Shown: positions 52,821-63,239, counted from the first letter of the stretch. The stretch is DNA of 64,000 nucleotides from VBDM01 sp963699535 (GCA_963699535.1 CAVOUJ010000024.1:1-64000), one strand, 5' to 3'. Numbers and translations are program-made. Notes: generated by a model not told the origin, from the letters alone.

Positions 52821-53417
52821 ATGGCGCGGATCCTCATTGCCTACTCGACTGTCGATGGGCATACCCTGACAATCTGCAGCAGACTGAAACAGTCGCTCGA
52901 ACGAATCGGCCATGCCGCGACCTTGGTCGAGATCGGCCAGGGCGTCGGCCTCGACCCTGAGTCCTTCGACCAGATCGTGATCGGAGCCAGCATCCGTTAC
53001 GGAAAGTACCGCCCCGCTGTCTACAGCTTTATCGAGGCCAATCGCCGCGCGCTCGAACAGAAACCGAGCGCGTTCTTCTCGGTCAACGTGGTCGCTCGCA
53101 AGCCCGGCAGGGACTCCCCAGAATCGAATCCGTACATCAAGGCGTTTAGACGAACGACGACGTGGGCACCCGGAGAAGTGGCCGTCTTCGCCGGGAAGCT
53201 CGACTACCCGAAGTACGGATTCCTGGACCGTCAAGTCATCAGATTCATCATGTGGCTGACGAGCGGCCCGACGGACCCTAAAGCTTGCATCGAGTTCACG
53301 AACTGGGAGAAAGTGGAGGCGTTTGCGCAGCGGATCTCGCGCATGGGGTCGCCAGGAGCAACGAGCAGTTCTGCCGAACCTTCTGGCAGCAGAGCTACTG
53401 CTCAACCAGACACATAA
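52821..53417 (+). CDS. hemG: HemG-like flavodoxin, menaquinone-dependent protoporphyrinogen IX dehydrogenase family
   Basis: A 198-residue flavodoxin-fold protein. It starts MARILIAYSTVDGHTLTICSRLKQSLE, with the FMN phosphate loop STVDGHT. FDQIVIGASIRYGKYRPAVYSFI is the HemG-specific FMN loop, and GKLDYPKYGFLDRQVIRFIMWLTSGPTDP matches the HemG long-chain insert. It oxidises protoporphyrinogen IX to protoporphyrin IX in haem synthesis. No other haem gene is adjacent. The last 20 residues are Ser/Pro-rich and unconserved. Confidence 0.85.
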   Translation: MARILIAYSTVDGHTLTICSRLKQSLERIGHAATLVEIGQGVGLDPESFDQIVIGASIRYGKYRPAVYSFIEANRRALEQKPSAFFSVNVVARKPGRDSPESNPYIKAFRRTTTWAPGEVAVFAGKLDYPKYGFLDRQVIRFIMWLTSGPTDPKACIEFTNWEKVEAFAQRISRMGSPGATSSSAEPSGSRATAQPDT

Positions 53418-53475
53418 CGCTTCCATCGAGGGCACGGCCAAGGGGCAGCGCCCATAGTGCACCCGCGAGCTTCGG

Positions 53476-54339
53476 CTAACTCCCGAGCAGGAACTTGCGC
53501 ACGACCGCGATCTGATCGCCATGAACCAGCGTCGGCGCGTGTCCCACGTCCGGAATCTCCACCACCTTTGCGCGCGGGCCCCGCAAGGCCATCTGCCTTG
53601 CCGTATCGCGCGTGAGCAGGTCCGACTGTTCGCCGCGCAGAACGAGCGTCGGGCAGCGGATCACGTCGTAGGATTTCCACAGCTCGACGTCCTTGTGAGG
53701 CAGCTCCGCGTTGAAAGGCACGGCGATCGCCGGATCGTAGTGCATGCGCAGCGTGCCGTCCGGGTTCTCGCGCACGACGTGCTCGGTCAGGAAACGCCAC
53801 TCGGCGTCGGTGTGCTTGCCGAAGGGGGCGCTGACCGAGCGCACGTATGCCTCCGCCGCGTCCATGTTAGGCAGCGGCGGCCACTTGCCGATGTACGAAC
53901 CGATGCGGTCGAGCGCTGCTGCCGGGAGCACCGGCCCGATATCGTTCAGGACCAGCTTCTTCACCGGCGAGTCGGGGATCGCCGCAAGTGTCATTCCGAT
54001 CAAGCCCCCGAGCGATGTCCCCACCCACTGTACCGATTCCACGTCGAGCCGAGCGATCAGCGCCACCATGTCGTTCGCATAAGTAGGCACGGCGTATTCC
54101 GCGGCATTCTTCAGCCAATCGGAGTCGCCGCGACCGGCGACGTCGGGACAGACTACCCGATAGCCGGCGCGAACCATCTCCGCGGCGAGGCGATCGAAAT
54201 CGCGCGCGCACCGCGTCAGCCCATGAACGCAGATGAGAGTGTTCGCCGCTCTCGGGTCTCCCCATTCGAGATAGGCCATGCGGTGCAGGCCGCCCGCGCT
54301 CGAGCACTGCACCTTGCGGCGGCGAAACGGTTCGCTCAA
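53476..54339 (-). CDS. Alpha/beta hydrolase
   Basis: A 287-residue alpha/beta-hydrolase fold protein. LICVHGLTRCARDFDRL is the oxyanion region, VQWVGTSLGGLIGMTLA carries the nucleophile Ser in GTSLGG, and GHAPTLVHGDQI carries the C-terminal His; the acid is likely in LRGEQSDLL. It starts with TTG overlapping the stop of the upstream gene (TTGA), so the two are co-translated. The substrate is unknown; this branch includes esterases and epoxide hydrolase-like enzymes. Confidence 0.82.
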   Translation of the reverse strand: MSEPFRRRKVQCSSAGGLHRMAYLEWGDPRAANTLICVHGLTRCARDFDRLAAEMVRAGYRVVCPDVAGRGDSDWLKNAAEYAVPTYANDMVALIARLDVESVQWVGTSLGGLIGMTLAAIPDSPVKKLVLNDIGPVLPAAALDRIGSYIGKWPPLPNMDAAEAYVRSVSAPFGKHTDAEWRFLTEHVVRENPDGTLRMHYDPAIAVPFNAELPHKDVELWKSYDVIRCPTLVLRGEQSDLLTRDTARQMALRGPRAKVVEIPDVGHAPTLVHGDQIAVVRKFLLGS

Positions 54340-55178
54340 CCCGGTTCCTTCTCAGAGCGCAGCCACCACCGGGCGAGAAGTTGCGGAATCCAGCGCGTGC
54401 CTTCCCCGAACGAGCCGAGCGCAAGTCCGCCGTTCTCGGGCCGCAGCACCTTGCGGAGTTTTTCCGAGCGCAGGTTCGCGGCGAGCACCGGATATCCGTA
54501 CGCCTCGAAGCGCTGGCGCTCCACTGCAGTTTCCTCGGGCGGGCTCTCGCTGGACCACAGCCACTCGCGCGAGAATCCTTCGGCGATCCGGTCGAGCTCG
54601 CGCAATTCGTCCTTCGCGATCGGCTCGCGCTTGGCGAGCTCGCTGTAGGCCGCCTCATCGGAAGACACGGTCCAGCGCTCCGCCCACTCGGCCTCGACGC
54701 CGTCCGAGGCGCAAAGCTCGCAGGCGCCTTGCGTACCCGCGATGCGGAAAAAAGCGTGCTGGTCCGCAGCAATCAGGTAGCCGTGCCAGAATTCGCGCCA
54801 GCGCTCGCAGACGACCGCGAGCCGCAGGCGGCCGTCGCTCCCGGCGCGAACATCGAAAAGCGCACCGCCCGGGGTTTGCGTCTGCGCCGCCTGTTCGCGA
54901 AGGACGCCGTTCTGGATGATCGCGCGGCCGCTGCGGCCCTCGTTCGCCGCCGTCCACTCGACCTCGACGGTCAGATCCGGGAATGCCTGCGACGCCGCGA
55001 CGAAAGGCGGAAACGGAATTCCGCCGCGCGGCGTCAGGCGGTACTCGAGCTGGTTCTCCGCGTGCAGCTCGCGGTAAGGGCCGGCGCCCTCCTCGGCGAG
55101 CAGCTCGTTGACGCGGCTTCGGAATTCCCGCAGCAGCGCAGGATCGCCCTTGACTATGACGGTCGCCGTGAGATTCAA
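54336..55178 (-). CDS. Uncharacterised protein co-translated with the alpha/beta hydrolase
   Basis: This 280-residue protein begins MNLTATVIVKGDPALLREFRSRVNELL. No domain or catalytic motif is recognisable to me. The composition is soluble and acidic, with segments PGGIPFPPFVAASQAFPDLTVEVEW and CERWREFWHGYLIAADQHAFFRIAG. It may be folded into two alpha+beta halves. The four-base overlap with the hydrolase start points to a functional link. I cannot assign a function. Confidence 0.55.
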   Translation of the reverse strand: MNLTATVIVKGDPALLREFRSRVNELLAEEGAGPYRELHAENQLEYRLTPRGGIPFPPFVAASQAFPDLTVEVEWTAANEGRSGRAIIQNGVLREQAAQTQTPGGALFDVRAGSDGRLRLAVVCERWREFWHGYLIAADQHAFFRIAGTQGACELCASDGVEAEWAERWTVSSDEAAYSELAKREPIAKDELRELDRIAEGFSREWLWSSESPPEETAVERQRFEAYGYPVLAANLRSEKLRKVLRPENGGLALGSFGEGTRWIPQLLARWWLRSEKEPG

Positions 55179-55212
55179 GCCCTAATCTCCGCACGGGAGT
55201 ATAACCGGCACC

Positions 55213-57545
55213 CTACTCGTGCCAGTAGCGCCGTGCCCGCTCGCGCTGCGTCTCGATCCGGATTCCCTCCGGTTCGAGGCGTATCTGGATCGCGCCGCCC
55301 GAATCGGTGCGCAAGAGCTCGCTTCCCGCCTCGCGATATCGCGCGAGCACATTCTCACGCGGATGGCCGAAGCGGTTGCGGTAGCCCACTGAAAAAATCG
55401 CATAGCGAGGCGCCACCTGCTTTACAAACCCGGGCGACGAGGAGCTCGCGCTCCCGTGGTGCGGCGCGAGCAGGGCCTCCGCAGTCAGTAGCGCCGGCGC
55501 ACGCTGCAGCAACTCGCGCTCGCCAGTCCGTTCGATGTCCCCTGTGAGCAGCACGCGACCGCCTTTCGCCTCGATGCGCAGTACGCAGCTCCGGTCGTTC
55601 GCCCGCACGCTGCGCGCGGCGAGAGCTTCCTCTCGCGGGTGGAGAAACTCGAAGGACACTGCATCCCAGACCCATCTTCGCCCTGCGATACAGGGCGCGC
55701 GCCAGGTCGCCGTCTCGAGGAGCGCGTGGCCGGATGAAAGCGAGGACCAGAGCAGACCGACCGGGATCGCTTGGAAAACGGAGGCGGCGCCGCCCGAATG
55801 GTCGCCGTCGTCGTGGGACACGACGAGCGCGTCCAGCCGCGGTATCCCTTCGCCCCGCAGGTAGGGAAGAACGACACGGCTGCCGCTGTCCGAGAATGCG
55901 TTGAACGCGGGGCCAGCGTCGTAGAGCAGCGCATGCCGCTCGGTGCGCGCCAGCACCGAAAGCCCCTGTCCGACATCCAACACGGTGATCCAGAGGTCGC
56001 CCGGGCGCGGGCCCCGCGGGGCCATGGCGAACAGCGGCAGCAGGAGTACGAGTCCCAGCCCGCGGGCCGGGACTCCGCGCGGGATTAGCAGCCAGGCGAC
56101 GCCGGCAAGCGCGAGCGGCAGAGTCCACGCAGGCGGGGCATGCTGCTGCCAGACTGCGACTGGCAAGCCGGCAAGCCAGCCGAGCGTCGCCATCAGAGCT
56201 TCAAGGATCGCGTGTCCGAGTCTCGAGGGGCCAGGCGAAGGGCAGCACCGCGCCCGCGAGCGCAAGAGGGCGTGACCACCAGGCTCACCACGGGAATCGC
56301 AACCGCGTTGGCAATCGGAGAAACCAGCGATACCTGCTGGAAGATGACGAGGAGCAAAGGAACGAGACCGACTGTCACCGCCCACTGTACCCGCCCCCAC
56401 TGCGTGAGCCAGTGCGTTCGCGCAGTGCGCGAGGCGCCGACGTAGAAGATCACCGCGACCGCGGCGAACGAGAGCCAGAAACCCGGAGAAAGGACCGCCC
56501 AGGGATCGAGAATGAGAACGAAAAAAAGCGCCGCGGCGAGCACGCGCGAGGCGCTCAACGCGCGCCCCATCCATAGCGCGGCTGCAACCACGCCGACCAT
56601 GTAGAGCGTGCGCTGGGCGGGAACCGCAAACCCGGAGATCAGGCAGTAGGCGAGCGCGGCGAGAAATCCCGCGAGCGCCGCGGCCTTCTGCGCTGGCAGC
56701 GCGAGCGCCAGAGTCTCGCTGCGTCTCCAGCACCAGGAAACGAGCATCGCGGCGAGGCCCGCGATCATGGTGACGTGCAGGCCGGAAATGCTCATCAGGT
56801 GGCTCACGCCGGTGCGGGCGAAGAGTTGCCACTCCCCGGGATCGATCGCGCGCTGGTCGCCGATCGCGAGCGCAACGAGGATCCCGGCATAGCGGTGATC
56901 GGGAAGTGAAGCCCGGAATCTTTCGCGCACGGCTTCCCGAAGCCGATCGATTGCGTATCCCGGCGCCCGCTCCGAAAGCCGCTCGCAGTCGGCCTTGGGT
57001 CTCACGTATCCGGTGGCGCGCACACCTCGCTCGAGGAGCCACGCTTCGTAGTCGAAGCCGTGCGGATTGCTGCTGCCATGCGGCCGGCGCAGCCGTACCG
57101 TGAAGCGCCAGCGCTCACCGGCCCGCACCCGGAGCAGGTCCTTGGATTCCTCCGATGTGAGGCTGCCGTACCAGGAGAGCGCGACACGCCGGGGGACTCC
57201 CGCCGGAGCAGACTCCACGTCGAAATCGAAGCGAACGCCGCGCTCGAAATCCTGTGGCAGCCCGGCAACGACCCCGGTCACGACAACGTCGCGTCCTTCG
57301 AGCTCTGCATCCAGTCGATCCGAAAGGCGCAGGTGCGCAAGCGACGCAGCCCATGCAAAACCGAGGGCCGCAAAACCGAGGAACATGGCTCCGGCCGCTG
57401 CGGCTGGCGGCACGCGCTTCGAGAACCCCGCCGCGGCGATTGCCGCCACCACAAAGGCCACCGTGAGCCACCCCGTCCCCGGCAACGCGCTTTGCTGCTG
57501 GAGCAGCCAGACGCCCGCCGCGAGGCCCAGCGCGGCGAATCTCAT
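55213..57545 (-). CDS. comEC: ComEC/Rec2 DNA uptake channel protein (one frameshift)
   Basis: ComEC is the inner-membrane channel for transformation. The N-terminal part (56193-57545) holds an OB-fold region (VVVTGVVAGLPQDFERGVRFDFDVE) and the Competence domain (LLVALAIGDQRAIDPGEWQLFARTGVSHLMSISGLHVTMIAG with many helices). After one break near 56.26 kb the C-terminal metallo-beta-lactamase part follows (LDVGQGLSVLARTERHALLYDAGP, SHDDGDHSGG, HHGSASSSSP). Total about 777 codons, the family size. It suggests competence, though no other com gene lies here. Confidence 0.88.
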
Positions 57546-57616
57546 CTTCGGCCAGCGGCAGCATTCATTCCGACAACAACGGTTGAGAATCGCGGGGGTT
57601 GATATGCTTGGAGGCG

Positions 57617-58174
57617 ATGGCGCGAAAATTCCTCCGCAAGTACCTCCCCAGCCACGAGGCGATCCGAGGAAATCGGCACGTCGCGCGCTTCGGCTCGCTC
57701 CTGCACCACCCGAACCTCTGGCACCTCAACCGCAAATCGGTGTCGGGCGGCGTCGCGGCAGGCCTGTTCGCGGGGCTGGTTCCGGGAAGCAACCCGGTAC
57801 AGTTCGCCGCTGCGGCGTTGTTCGCGATCGCTTTCCGCGTCAATTTGCCCGTGGCCGTCGCCGTGACGCTCTACACCAATCCCTTCACCATTGTCCCGCT
57901 GTACGTTCTCGCCTACGAAATCGGTTCTCTCTTCTTTGCGAACAATCAGGCGGCGCTCAGTTACCCGCCCGAAGTCAGTTGGTCCCAGCTCGGCGCCTCG
58001 ATCGAGGCTTACTTTACGTGGCTCCTGGCGCTCGGCAAGCCGCTTGCGCTCGGCCTCTTCGTGCTCGCCGCCGGGCTCGCCGTCGTCGGGTACGTGGCCG
58101 TCCAGGTCGCCTGGCGCACGCACACGATCCTCGCGTGGCGCCGGCGCAGGGCGAAGCGCGCGACTCGCGCCTAG
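57617..58174 (+). CDS. DUF2062 domain membrane protein
   Basis: A 185-residue protein beginning MARKFLRKYLPSHEAIRGN. The DUF2062 core is SGGVAAGLFAGLVPGSNPVQFAAAALFAIAFRVNLPVAVAVTLYTNPFTIVPLYVLAYEIGS with helices at about 55-85, 95-115 and 140-165, and a basic C-terminus. It is a family of unknown function often placed next to comEC and lolCD in betaproteobacteria. Divergent from comEC. Confidence 0.85.
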   Translation: MARKFLRKYLPSHEAIRGNRHVARFGSLLHHPNLWHLNRKSVSGGVAAGLFAGLVPGSNPVQFAAAALFAIAFRVNLPVAVAVTLYTNPFTIVPLYVLAYEIGSLFFANNQAALSYPPEVSWSQLGASIEAYFTWLLALGKPLALGLFVLAAGLAVVGYVAVQVAWRTHTILAWRRRRAKRATRA

Positions 58175-58180
58175 TCGCTT

Positions 58181-58861
58181 TCAGCCCGCGGCCGAAAGCA
58201 CCCCGTCCTGGAGTCTCATCACCCGGTGCGCCTTCGCGGCGAGCGCGGGTTCATGGGTAACGATGACGAAGCTGGTGCGGTGCGCGCGGTTGAGCTCGAG
58301 CATCAGCCCGAACACGGAATCCGCCGTGCGGCGGTCGAGGTTCCCGGTGGGCTCGTCGGCGAGCACGCATGCGGGCGCGGTCACGAGCGCGCGGGCGAGC
58401 GCCGCCCGCTGGCGCTCACCACCGGAAAGTTCGCCAGGAGTGTGGCTCAAGCGTTCGCCCAGTCCGACTTCCTTCAGGATCGACGCGGCCGCAGCGTGTG
58501 CCTCCCTGGGAACACTGCGCCGGATGAGGAGTGGCATGGCGACGTTTTCCAGTGCGGTGAACTCCATCAGCAGGTGGTGAAACTGGTACACGAATCCGAG
58601 CGAGCGGTTGCGCACGCGCCCGCGTTCGGCGTCCGAAAGGCTGTGCATCGGCCGCCCCAGGACTTCGACTTCGCCCGCGCTCGGATTGTCGAGTCCGCCG
58701 AGCAGGTGCAGCAGCGTGCTCTTTCCCGAACCCGAAGCGCCGACGATGGCGACGATCTCCCCTTGCGCGACTTTCAGCGAAACCCCCTGGAGTACGCGCA
58801 CCGCCTCCCTTCCCTCGCGGAAGGTCTTGTGCAGATCGCGGCACGCCAGAACTTCACTCAT
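58181..58861 (-). CDS. lolD: Lipoprotein-releasing ABC transporter ATP-binding protein LolD
   Basis: A 226-residue ABC ATPase. Walker A is VGASGSGKSTLLHLLGG, the Q-loop is in FVYQFHHLLMEFTALENVAMPL, the signature is ELSGGERQRAALARALV, Walker B is CVLADEPTGNLDRRT and the H-loop is in VIVTHEPALAAK. LolD powers extraction of outer-membrane lipoproteins from the inner membrane. Its start at 58861 lies inside the last codons of the lolC/E gene (8-base overlap). NlpD in this window is a likely client. Confidence 0.92.
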   Translation of the reverse strand: MSEVLACRDLHKTFREGREAVRVLQGVSLKVAQGEIVAIVGASGSGKSTLLHLLGGLDNPSAGEVEVLGRPMHSLSDAERGRVRNRSLGFVYQFHHLLMEFTALENVAMPLLIRRSVPREAHAAAASILKEVGLGERLSHTPGELSGGERQRAALARALVTAPACVLADEPTGNLDRRTADSVFGLMLELNRAHRTSFVIVTHEPALAAKAHRVMRLQDGVLSAAG

Positions 58862-60106
58862 AGCGCAGCGCCTCGGCGGGATTGACACGCGAGGCCCGCC
58901 AGCTGGGATAAAGGGTCGCGAGCAGCGAGAGCGCGAGCGACACGAGGGCGATCACGGCGACGTCGCCGCGCTGCAGGTCGGAGGGAAGCTCGGTGATGTA
59001 GTACACCTCGCGCGACAGAAACCTGATGTTGAGCAGGCGCTCGAGGAACGGCACGACCACATCGATGTTCACCGCGAGCGCGATGCCGCCCGCCACGCCG
59101 ATCAGCATGCCGATCACACCGATCAGCGCGCCCTGGACGATGAAGATCTGCATGATCGAGCCGGGACTCGCACCCAGCGTTCTCAGGATGGCGATATCGG
59201 GCTGCTTGTCGGTCACCGCCATGACCAGGGTCGAGACGATGTTGAAGGCCGCCACCGCGACAATGAGGAGCAGGATGATGAACATCATCGTTTTCTCGAT
59301 CTGCACCGCGCGGAAGAAATTGGCGTGACTGCGGGTCCAGTCCGAAACGTAGATGTCCCCGCGCAGCCGCGTCATCAGCTCGCGCGCGACCGCCCTCGAC
59401 TCGAACAGGTCCTTGAGCTTCAGGCGCACGCCCGAGACGTCGTCCGCCATGCTGTAGAGCTTCTGCGCGTCCTGCAAGTGGATGAGAGCGAGGCCCGAGT
59501 CGTACTCGAACATTCCCACCTCGAACATGCCCGCCACGGTGAACTGTTTGAGCCGCGGGAGGATGCCCGCCGCCGTCACCAGGCCTTGCGGCGCGATCAA
59601 CGTGACCTTGTCCCCGGGATCGTGCCCAGGGCACGGGCGAGCTCCGCGCCGAGCACGATACGGAACTCCCCGGGGACGAGCGCCTCGATCTCGCCCGCCA
59701 CCATGCTCCGGCCGAGGTCGGCGACCTTGTCCTCGAGCTGCGGAACGATTCCGCGCACCACCGCACCCCGAACCGCCGCGCCGAACAGGAGCATCCCCTG
59801 CGCGTTCACGAATGGGGCCGCCGCGACGACCTGAGGATGGGCGGCGGCTTCTCCGGCCACCGCCGGCCAGTCGGCCAAGCGATTGTCGGCCCCGGTGAGC
59901 TGCACGTGCGATGCGACACCGAGGATACGCGCGCGCACTTCCTTCTGGAACCCGTTCATCACCGAAAGCACTACGATCAGCGCCGCCACGCCGAGCGCGA
60001 TGCCGAGCATCGAAACCAGGGAGATGAACGAGATGAAGTGATTGCGGCCGGTGTTTCTTTTTCGGGCGCGGGTGAAGCGCAGTCCGACGAACAATTCGTA
60101 GCGCAC
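58854..60106 (-). CDS. lolC: Lipoprotein-releasing system permease LolC/LolE (one frameshift)
   Basis: The membrane subunit of the Lol ABC transporter. The start MRYELFVGLRFTRARKRNTGRNHFISFISLVSMLGIALGVAALIVVLSVMNGFQKEVRARIL has helix 1 and the family ISLVSMLGIALGV motif. After one break near 59.61 kb the rest follows: FTVAGMFEVGMFEYDSGLALI, then MAVTDKQPDIAILRTLGASPGSIMQIFIVQG and two more helices to WRASRVNPAEALRYE. A single LolC/E gene next to lolD, where E. coli has lolC-lolD-lolE, suggests a homodimeric LolF-type system. The start is GTG. Confidence 0.88.
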
Positions 60107-60146
60107 GGGCGAAGTGTGCCATAAGCGGTGCTAAACTCGAAAGCCG

Positions 60147-61126
60147 ATGCACTGCCACCTGTTGATTCCCGATTTCTTGCCTGACGAGGGAACGCTTCCC
60201 GGCGCCCGCGCCGCGGCTGCGGAGATGCTGATCGCCAGGGGACACCGCAGACGCAGCGGCGCCGTTTCGCGCGAGACCTGGCTGTTCGAGCGCTTCGCGG
60301 TGCAGAAACAGCGCGACTGGCCCGTCGCTCCCTATACGCTGCTTGCGGACGGCGGGTCACCCGAAGCGGCACTTCTGGATGCGCGCCGATCCGGTGCATT
60401 TGCGCGCGAGTCACGACAGCTTGGTCCTCGCAGGCTCCGGGTTCGACGTATCGCACGAAGAAGCCGCGGCGCTCATCGAGACGCTCAACCGTCATTTCGG
60501 CGAGGCCATGCTCTTCCAAGCCATCGAGCCGACGCGCTGGCATGTGCGGCTTCCGCACGCCCCTGACGTCCAGACCACGCCGCCTTCCTTTGCATGCGAA
60601 GCGCCGATCGGCGACAAGCTCCCGAGCGGACCCGACGCGATGCTCTTTCAGGCAAGGATGAACGAGGCACAGATGCTGTTTCACGAGCATCCCGTCAACG
60701 CCGCGCGCGAGACGCGCGGGGAGCCGGTGCTGAACAGCATCTGGTTCTGGGGCGGGGGAACGATGGAAAGCCCCGGTACCCGGCCTTTCTCGGCAGTCTT
60801 CGGCAGCGATCCTCTCGTGCGCGGTCTCGCGCTCGCCGCGAAGATCCCCGCCCGGTCAATGCCGGAACATGCCGGCGCCATGCTCTCCGCTGCCGGCAGG
60901 CGACGGCGTAGTGCTCGTTGCGTTCGACCCGCCCCGCAGCGCGACAGAACTCGCCGCGCTCGAGCGCGATTGGTTCGAGCCGCTCCTCGCGGCGCTGCGT
61001 TCTAGACGAATCGGCATGCTGAGCTTGTCCCTGCCCGGCGCGGACTCCCTCTTCGAGGTCGAAACCGTGCGCTCCGACCTGCGCCACTTCTGGCGGCTCC
61101 GCAAGCCTCTGACCACGTATTCCTGA
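60147..61126 (+). CDS. COG4255-like uncharacterised protein, often annotated as phosphoglycerate mutase-related (frameshifted)
   Basis: MHCHLLIPDFLPDEGTLPGARAAAAEMLIARGHRRR opens it. After breaks near 60.37 and 60.89 kb the frame passes through LVLAGSGFDVSHEEAAALIETLNRHFGEAMLFQAIEPTRWHVRLP, ARMNEAQMLFHEHPVNAARETRGEPVLNSIWFWGGG and FEVETVRSDLRHFWRLRKPL to the end, about 326 codons. The LNSIWFWGGG motif is characteristic of a betaproteobacterial family that databases tie to phosphoglycerate mutase regulation; I take that label as weak. It lies upstream of recJ on the same strand. Confidence 0.65.
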
Positions 61127-61152
61127 GCGGACCGAATGCACCGAGGACTCCG

Positions 61153-62859
61153 TTGACGCCCTCCAATATCGTCACCCGCAGGGTCCCGCTCCGCTCGCAC
61201 GACCAGCTCGTGCGCGAAGGACTGCACCCGGTGCTCGCCCGCGTTTGCGCCGCGCGCGGGATCAGCCGCCGCGGCGAAATCGACAACGCGCTCTCCGGGC
61301 TGATTCCGCCCTCGGAGCTGCTCCACGCCGAGCGCGCCGCGGCGCTGCTCGCCGATGCGATCGAGGCGGGCAAGCGCATGCTGATCGTCGCCGACTACGA
61401 CTGCGACGGCGCTACCGCCTGCGCGCTCGGCGTGCGCGCGCTCGCGGCTCTCGGGGCGAATGTCGGCTACCTCGTGCCGAACCGCTTCGAGCACGGCTAC
61501 GGGCTGACTCCTGAGATCGTGGCGCTCGCCGCAGGATCGAAACCCGACCTTCTGATCACGGTGGACAACGGCATCGCGAGCGTCGAGGGCGTCGACGCGG
61601 CGAGACAGCTCGGGATCGACGTGATCGTCACCGATCATCATCTGCCCGGCCCCGAGCTGCCGCGCGCTTCGGCCATCGTCAATCCCAACCAGCCCGGTTG
61701 CGGTTTCCCGAGCAAGAGCCTCGCGGGCGTGGGGGTCATGTTCTACGTCATGCTCGCCCTGCGCGCCGAGATGAGAAGGCGGGAGAAATTCTCCGGAAAG
61801 GAAGAACCCGTCCTCGCCGATCTCCTCGACCTCGTCGCGCTCGGCACGGTCGCCGACGTCGTGCCGCTCGACTTCAACAACCGCGTGCTTGTCTCGCAGG
61901 GCCTGAGGCGCATCCGCGCCGGACGCATGCAGGAGGGCGTGCGCGCGCTCTTCGCGGTCGCCGGGCGCGATCCGTCGCGCGCGAGCGCGTTCGATCTCGG
62001 GTTCCTGCTCGGACCGCGGCTGAACGCTGCCGGACGGCTGGCCGACATGAGCCTCGGCATCGAGCTGCTCGTCACCGACGACCGCGGACGCGCCCTCGAC
62101 ATCGCGCGCCGGCTCGACGATCTCAACCGGGAACGGCGCGCGATCGAAGCGGACATGCAGTCGCAGGCCGACGAGCTTCTCTCAAGGCTCTCCGTGGGCG
62201 ACTCGAGCAGCATCAGCCTTTACGATCCGTCGTGGCACCAGGGGGTGATCGGCATTCTGGCCGGCCGGGTCAAGGACCGCTATCACCGCCCGACCTTCGC
62301 TTTCGCGCCCGGAGCGGAGGGCGAAATCAGGGGCTCGGGCCGCTCGATTTCCGGGCTGCACCTGCGCGATGCCCTCGATCTGGTGACGAAGCTGGAACCG
62401 GGCCTGCTGCTGCGCTTCGGCGGCCATGCCGCGGCGGCGGGAGCGACGCTGCGCGCCGCGGACTTTCGCCCGCTTCACGGAAGCCTTCGAGGCGGTCGCG
62501 CGCGAAGCTCCTCCTGCCCGAGCAACTCGCGCGGACGGTGCGAGACCGACGGTTCGCTGGAGACCGCCTATCTCAACCTCGGCCTCGCGCAGCTGCTCGA
62601 GGAGCAGATCTGGGGCCAGGGCTTCCCGCAGCCGCTCTTCTGCGACGAGTTCGAGGTCCTTGGCCAGCGCGTCGTCGGCGAGAAGCACCTGAAGCTCAAG
62701 CTCGCGCGCGGCGGGCGCAGCATCGAGGCGATGCGGTTCAACGCGCTCGACCCTCTGCCCTCTTCCGTGCGCGCCGCGTACCGGCTCTCGGTCAACGAGT
62801 TCAACGGCGCGCAGAACCTGCAGCTCGTGATCGAGCATTGGGAGGGGATCGGAGCATGA
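61153..62859 (+). CDS. recJ: Single-stranded-DNA-specific exonuclease RecJ (local frameshifts)
   Basis: RecJ degrades single-stranded DNA 5' to 3' in recombination and repair. The DHH phosphoesterase motifs are LIVADYDCDGATACALGVRAL (motif I), VDNGIASVEG, VIVTDHHLPG (DHH, motif III) and the DHHA1 part LRFGGHAAAAGATL. AGRLADMSLGIELL matches the family core. A pair of compensating breaks scrambles about residues 438-456 near 62.47-62.53 kb, and the C-terminal OB-type domain resumes afterwards. It starts with TTG. Its stop overlaps the next start (ATGA). Confidence 0.9.
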   Translation: MTPSNIVTRRVPLRSHDQLVREGLHPVLARVCAARGISRRGEIDNALSGLIPPSELLHAERAAALLADAIEAGKRMLIVADYDCDGATACALGVRALAALGANVGYLVPNRFEHGYGLTPEIVALAAGSKPDLLITVDNGIASVEGVDAARQLGIDVIVTDHHLPGPELPRASAIVNPNQPGCGFPSKSLAGVGVMFYVMLALRAEMRRREKFSGKEEPVLADLLDLVALGTVADVVPLDFNNRVLVSQGLRRIRAGRMQEGVRALFAVAGRDPSRASAFDLGFLLGPRLNAAGRLADMSLGIELLVTDDRGRALDIARRLDDLNRERRAIEADMQSQADELLSRLSVGDSSSISLYDPSWHQGVIGILAGRVKDRYHRPTFAFAPGAEGEIRGSGRSISGLHLRDALDLVTKLEPGLLLRFGGHAAAAGATLRAADFRPLHGSLRGGRARSSSCPSNSRGRCETDGSLETAYLNLGLAQLLEEQIWGQGFPQPLFCDEFEVLGQRVVGEKHLKLKLARGGRSIEAMRFNALDPLPSSVRAAYRLSVNEFNGAQNLQLVIEHWEGIGA

Positions 62860-63237
62860 CTCACTACGCGAGAATCAGAATCGCCTGGCCCAAGGGCGCC
62901 GCAAGCGCCGCGCTGAACGACACGCCCACTGCGCGCGCGCTGGTCAAGGCGCTGCCGCTCAAGGCGAGAGCTCAAACCTGGGGCGAGGAAGTCTATTTCG
63001 AGATCCCGGTGAAGGCGAAGCTCGAGCCGGACGCCGAAGCAGGTCGTCCCGCCCGGAACGGTGTGCTTCTGGGTGGAAGGCAGCTCGCTCGCCCTGCCCT
63101 GGGGCCGCACGCCGATATCGGAAGGCGACGAACCGAAGCTCGTGACCCGCTGCAACGTGCTCGGCAAGATCGACGGCGACGCGAAACAGCTCGCTTCGGT
63201 GCGCTCGGGCGATGCGATCACGATTTCGACGGAGTGA
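62856..63237 (+). CDS. Cyclophilin-like (TM1367 family) protein (one frameshift)
   Basis: MTHYARIRIAWPKGAASAALNDTPTARALVKALPLKARAQTWGEEVYFEIPVKAKLEPDA is followed, after one break near 63.04 kb, by QVVPPGTVCFWVEGSSLALPWGRTPISEGDEPKLVTRCNVLGKIDGDAKQLASVRSGDAITIS to the stop. The short beta-barrel layout with LPLxxxAxxWGxEVYF and WVEGxxLALPWGRTP is that of the TM1367-type cyclophilin-like family (PF04126). No isomerase activity is established for it. It overlaps recJ by four bases and precedes the KTSC gene by two. Confidence 0.75.
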
Positions 63238-63239
63238 GC

